Positions 14,059 through 14,930 of a stretch of DNA of 14,930 nt are shown piece after piece. Within the stretch, counting starts at the first letter, position 1. The number at the start of each line of letters is the position of its first letter. The position numbers and the translations under genes are program-made. The stretch covers positions 1 to 14,930 of the forward strand of contig CAYRZU010000077.1 in NCBI GenBank assembly GCA_964428895.1, written 5' to 3'. Source of the DNA: HyVt-337 sp964428895 (GTDB lineage: Bacteria > Planctomycetota > Phycisphaerae > SM23-33). The notes under the pieces are model-generated. The model did no database searches, was not told the DNA's origin, and saw only the letters and a list, made by a program, of their open reading frames with translations.

Positions 14059-14670
14059 ATGCTAGCCAATGTCCTGACGTTACTACGGCCCGTATTTGCC
14101 ACTCTGTTCGCCCTATCTCTGGGCTTCTTCGTCCGCGATGGTCAGCCGTCTGACCGGTGGGGGGTGGTGTTGGTGGTGCTGATGATCCTGGCTGAACTGA
14201 CCGACCTGCTGGACGGCATGGCCGCCCGCAAGATGGGCACGGCCAGTGTGTTCGGGGGCATCCTCGACCCGCTGTCGGACTCGCTGAGTCGGTTGGTGAT
14301 CTTCTTCGCGATGGCGTTGGTCGGCTGGATTCCCCTGGCGGTTCCGTTCGTGATGGCCGGGCGAGACATCATCGTGGCCTACACCCGAATCGCCAACGCG
14401 CTGACCAACTCCAGCACCAGCGCCCGCATTTCGGGTAAGGCCAAGGCCGTCTTCCAGGGCGCCGCCATGTTTGTGCTGGTCGTGGTCGCTTGGCTGGCCA
14501 GCCCGGCCGGTAGCGTCCACGAGCTGTCCTGGCTACGGTGGCTGGATGCCGAGACGGTCCGCATGATTCAGGCCGTCACCGGTATCGTCGTCATCGTGGC
14601 GACCGGCTGGAGCCTGATCGACTACATCCGCGGCACCTTGCCCGCCATCCGCCAGCTGCGGCAGCGGTAG
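14059..14670 (+). CDS. CDP-alcohol phosphatidyltransferase (PgsA-like)
   Basis: The 203-residue integral membrane enzyme transfers a phosphatidyl group from CDP-diacylglycerol to an alcohol such as glycerol phosphate. The complete family signature DGx2ARx8Gx3Dx3D is present in DLLDGMAARKMGTASVFGG...LDPLSD (residues 50-75). Hydrophobic segments at about 10-25, 33-50, 78-98, 130-146 and 170-188 fit the six-helix fold. NVLTLLRPV at residues 4-12 is the usual amphipathic start. Whether it makes phosphatidylglycerol phosphate or another lipid cannot be decided from sequence, so no symbol is given. The ATG at 14059 lacks a clear Shine-Dalgarno. It is divergent from the lipoprotein gene and followed by 260 bases without a convincing gene. 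Confidence 0.88.
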   Translation: MLANVLTLLRPVFATLFALSLGFFVRDGQPSDRWGVVLVVLMILAELTDLLDGMAARKMGTASVFGGILDPLSDSLSRLVIFFAMALVGWIPLAVPFVMAGRDIIVAYTRIANALTNSSTSARISGKAKAVFQGAAMFVLVVVAWLASPAGSVHELSWLRWLDAETVRMIQAVTGIVVIVATGWSLIDYIRGTLPAIRQLRQR

Positions 14671-14833
14671 GGGGCGCAAAGACCAGACGCAAAATAGGTG
14701 CAAGTTCGGAGTAGGCGCAGGCCCGTGTTGGTGGGATGATCTTCCAGTGTAGTCTGTCGCTTGGCCGTGAATGCGCCCGGTGATGGAAGTGGGCGGGTTC
14801 AGCAGCCAAGGGGTCGTAACCTTTCGTGTCAGA

Positions 14834-14869
14834 GCGCCTCACGGCGCGCAGGATTCTGCGTTTCTTTCT
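14834..14869 (+). terminator. Two adjacent small hairpins with T-rich tail
   Basis: GCGCC-TCAC-GGCGC (14834-14847) is followed directly by CGCAG-GATT-CTGCG (14847-14860) and TTTCTTTCT (14861-14869). Together they look like a rho-independent terminator, about 165 bases after the phosphatidyltransferase stop. Stems are only five pairs each. The rest of 14671-14930 holds nothing I can assign. Confidence 0.4.
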
Positions 14870-14930
14870 GTCAGTGATTGTACGTCGTCAGCGACAATGG
14901 TAATCCGTGGGCGTTGAACTAAGTCACGGA

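Noticed and set aside
13866..14102. N-terminal extension of the YHS-like lipoprotein
   Set aside because: It would run into the divergent phosphatidyltransferase gene and bury the lipoprotein signal peptide; the GTG at 13865 has a good ribosome binding site.
14591..14842. Open frame of 83 codons on the minus strand near the right end
   Set aside because: It overlaps the phosphatidyltransferase 3' end, has shadow-type composition, and no ribosome binding site is evident.

Overview
The window looks like chromosomal DNA of a high-GC bacterium, most probably a member of the Planctomycetota (Phycisphaerae-like). That assignment is an inference. It rests on the combination of a TIGR03790-type secreted protein, a DUF1844 protein behind a divergent CTP synthase, a PilT gene next to a membrane-anchored GspE-like protein, and a corrinoid/UroD-like methyltransferase relative. 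No rRNA, tRNA, CRISPR array or insertion sequence was seen.

Layout. Bases 1-602 hold the 3' part of a UroD-superfamily gene (+). It converges on a large secreted TIGR03790-type protein (2509-599, -), and the two genes share a CTAG for their stop codons. A lipoprotein alpha/beta hydrolase (2658-3467, +) follows. Then comes a three-gene minus-strand operon (7569-3479): pilT, a GspE/PilB-like protein with three membrane segments and destroyed Walker A and Walker B motifs, and a CvpA-like membrane protein with a long soluble tail.

Bases about 7784-10805 form an AT-richer accessory block. It has one plus-strand gene of uncertain, possibly ATP-grasp-like, nature. This gene converges on a tight minus-strand operon encoding a HIT-family hydrolase, an aminoglycoside-phosphotransferase-fold kinase and a NUDIX hydrolase. 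This is the best candidate here for an undescribed system: a nucleotide- or phosphoryl-handling cassette inserted between housekeeping genes.

Bases 11052-13330 carry a divergent CTP synthase (pyrG) and a DUF1844 gene, ending at a strong hairpin. The pyrG start has no visible Shine-Dalgarno but has a promoter-like pair placed so that the message could be leaderless, with a perfect 12-bp palindrome in the promoter spacer. Next, on the minus strand, is a small lipoprotein with a YHS/TRASH-like cysteine domain and a duplicated metallothionein-like tail. Its promoter region contains a 19-bp inverted repeat that looks like an operator. The last gene is a CDP-alcohol phosphatidyltransferase (14059-14670, +). 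The final 260 bases hold no convincing gene, only two small adjacent hairpins followed by a T-rich stretch.

How the genes work together. The pilT group points to a twitching, type IV pilus or type II secretion related membrane machine. pyrG and the phosphatidyltransferase are linked through CTP and phospholipid synthesis. The HIT/kinase/NUDIX group appears functionally separate.
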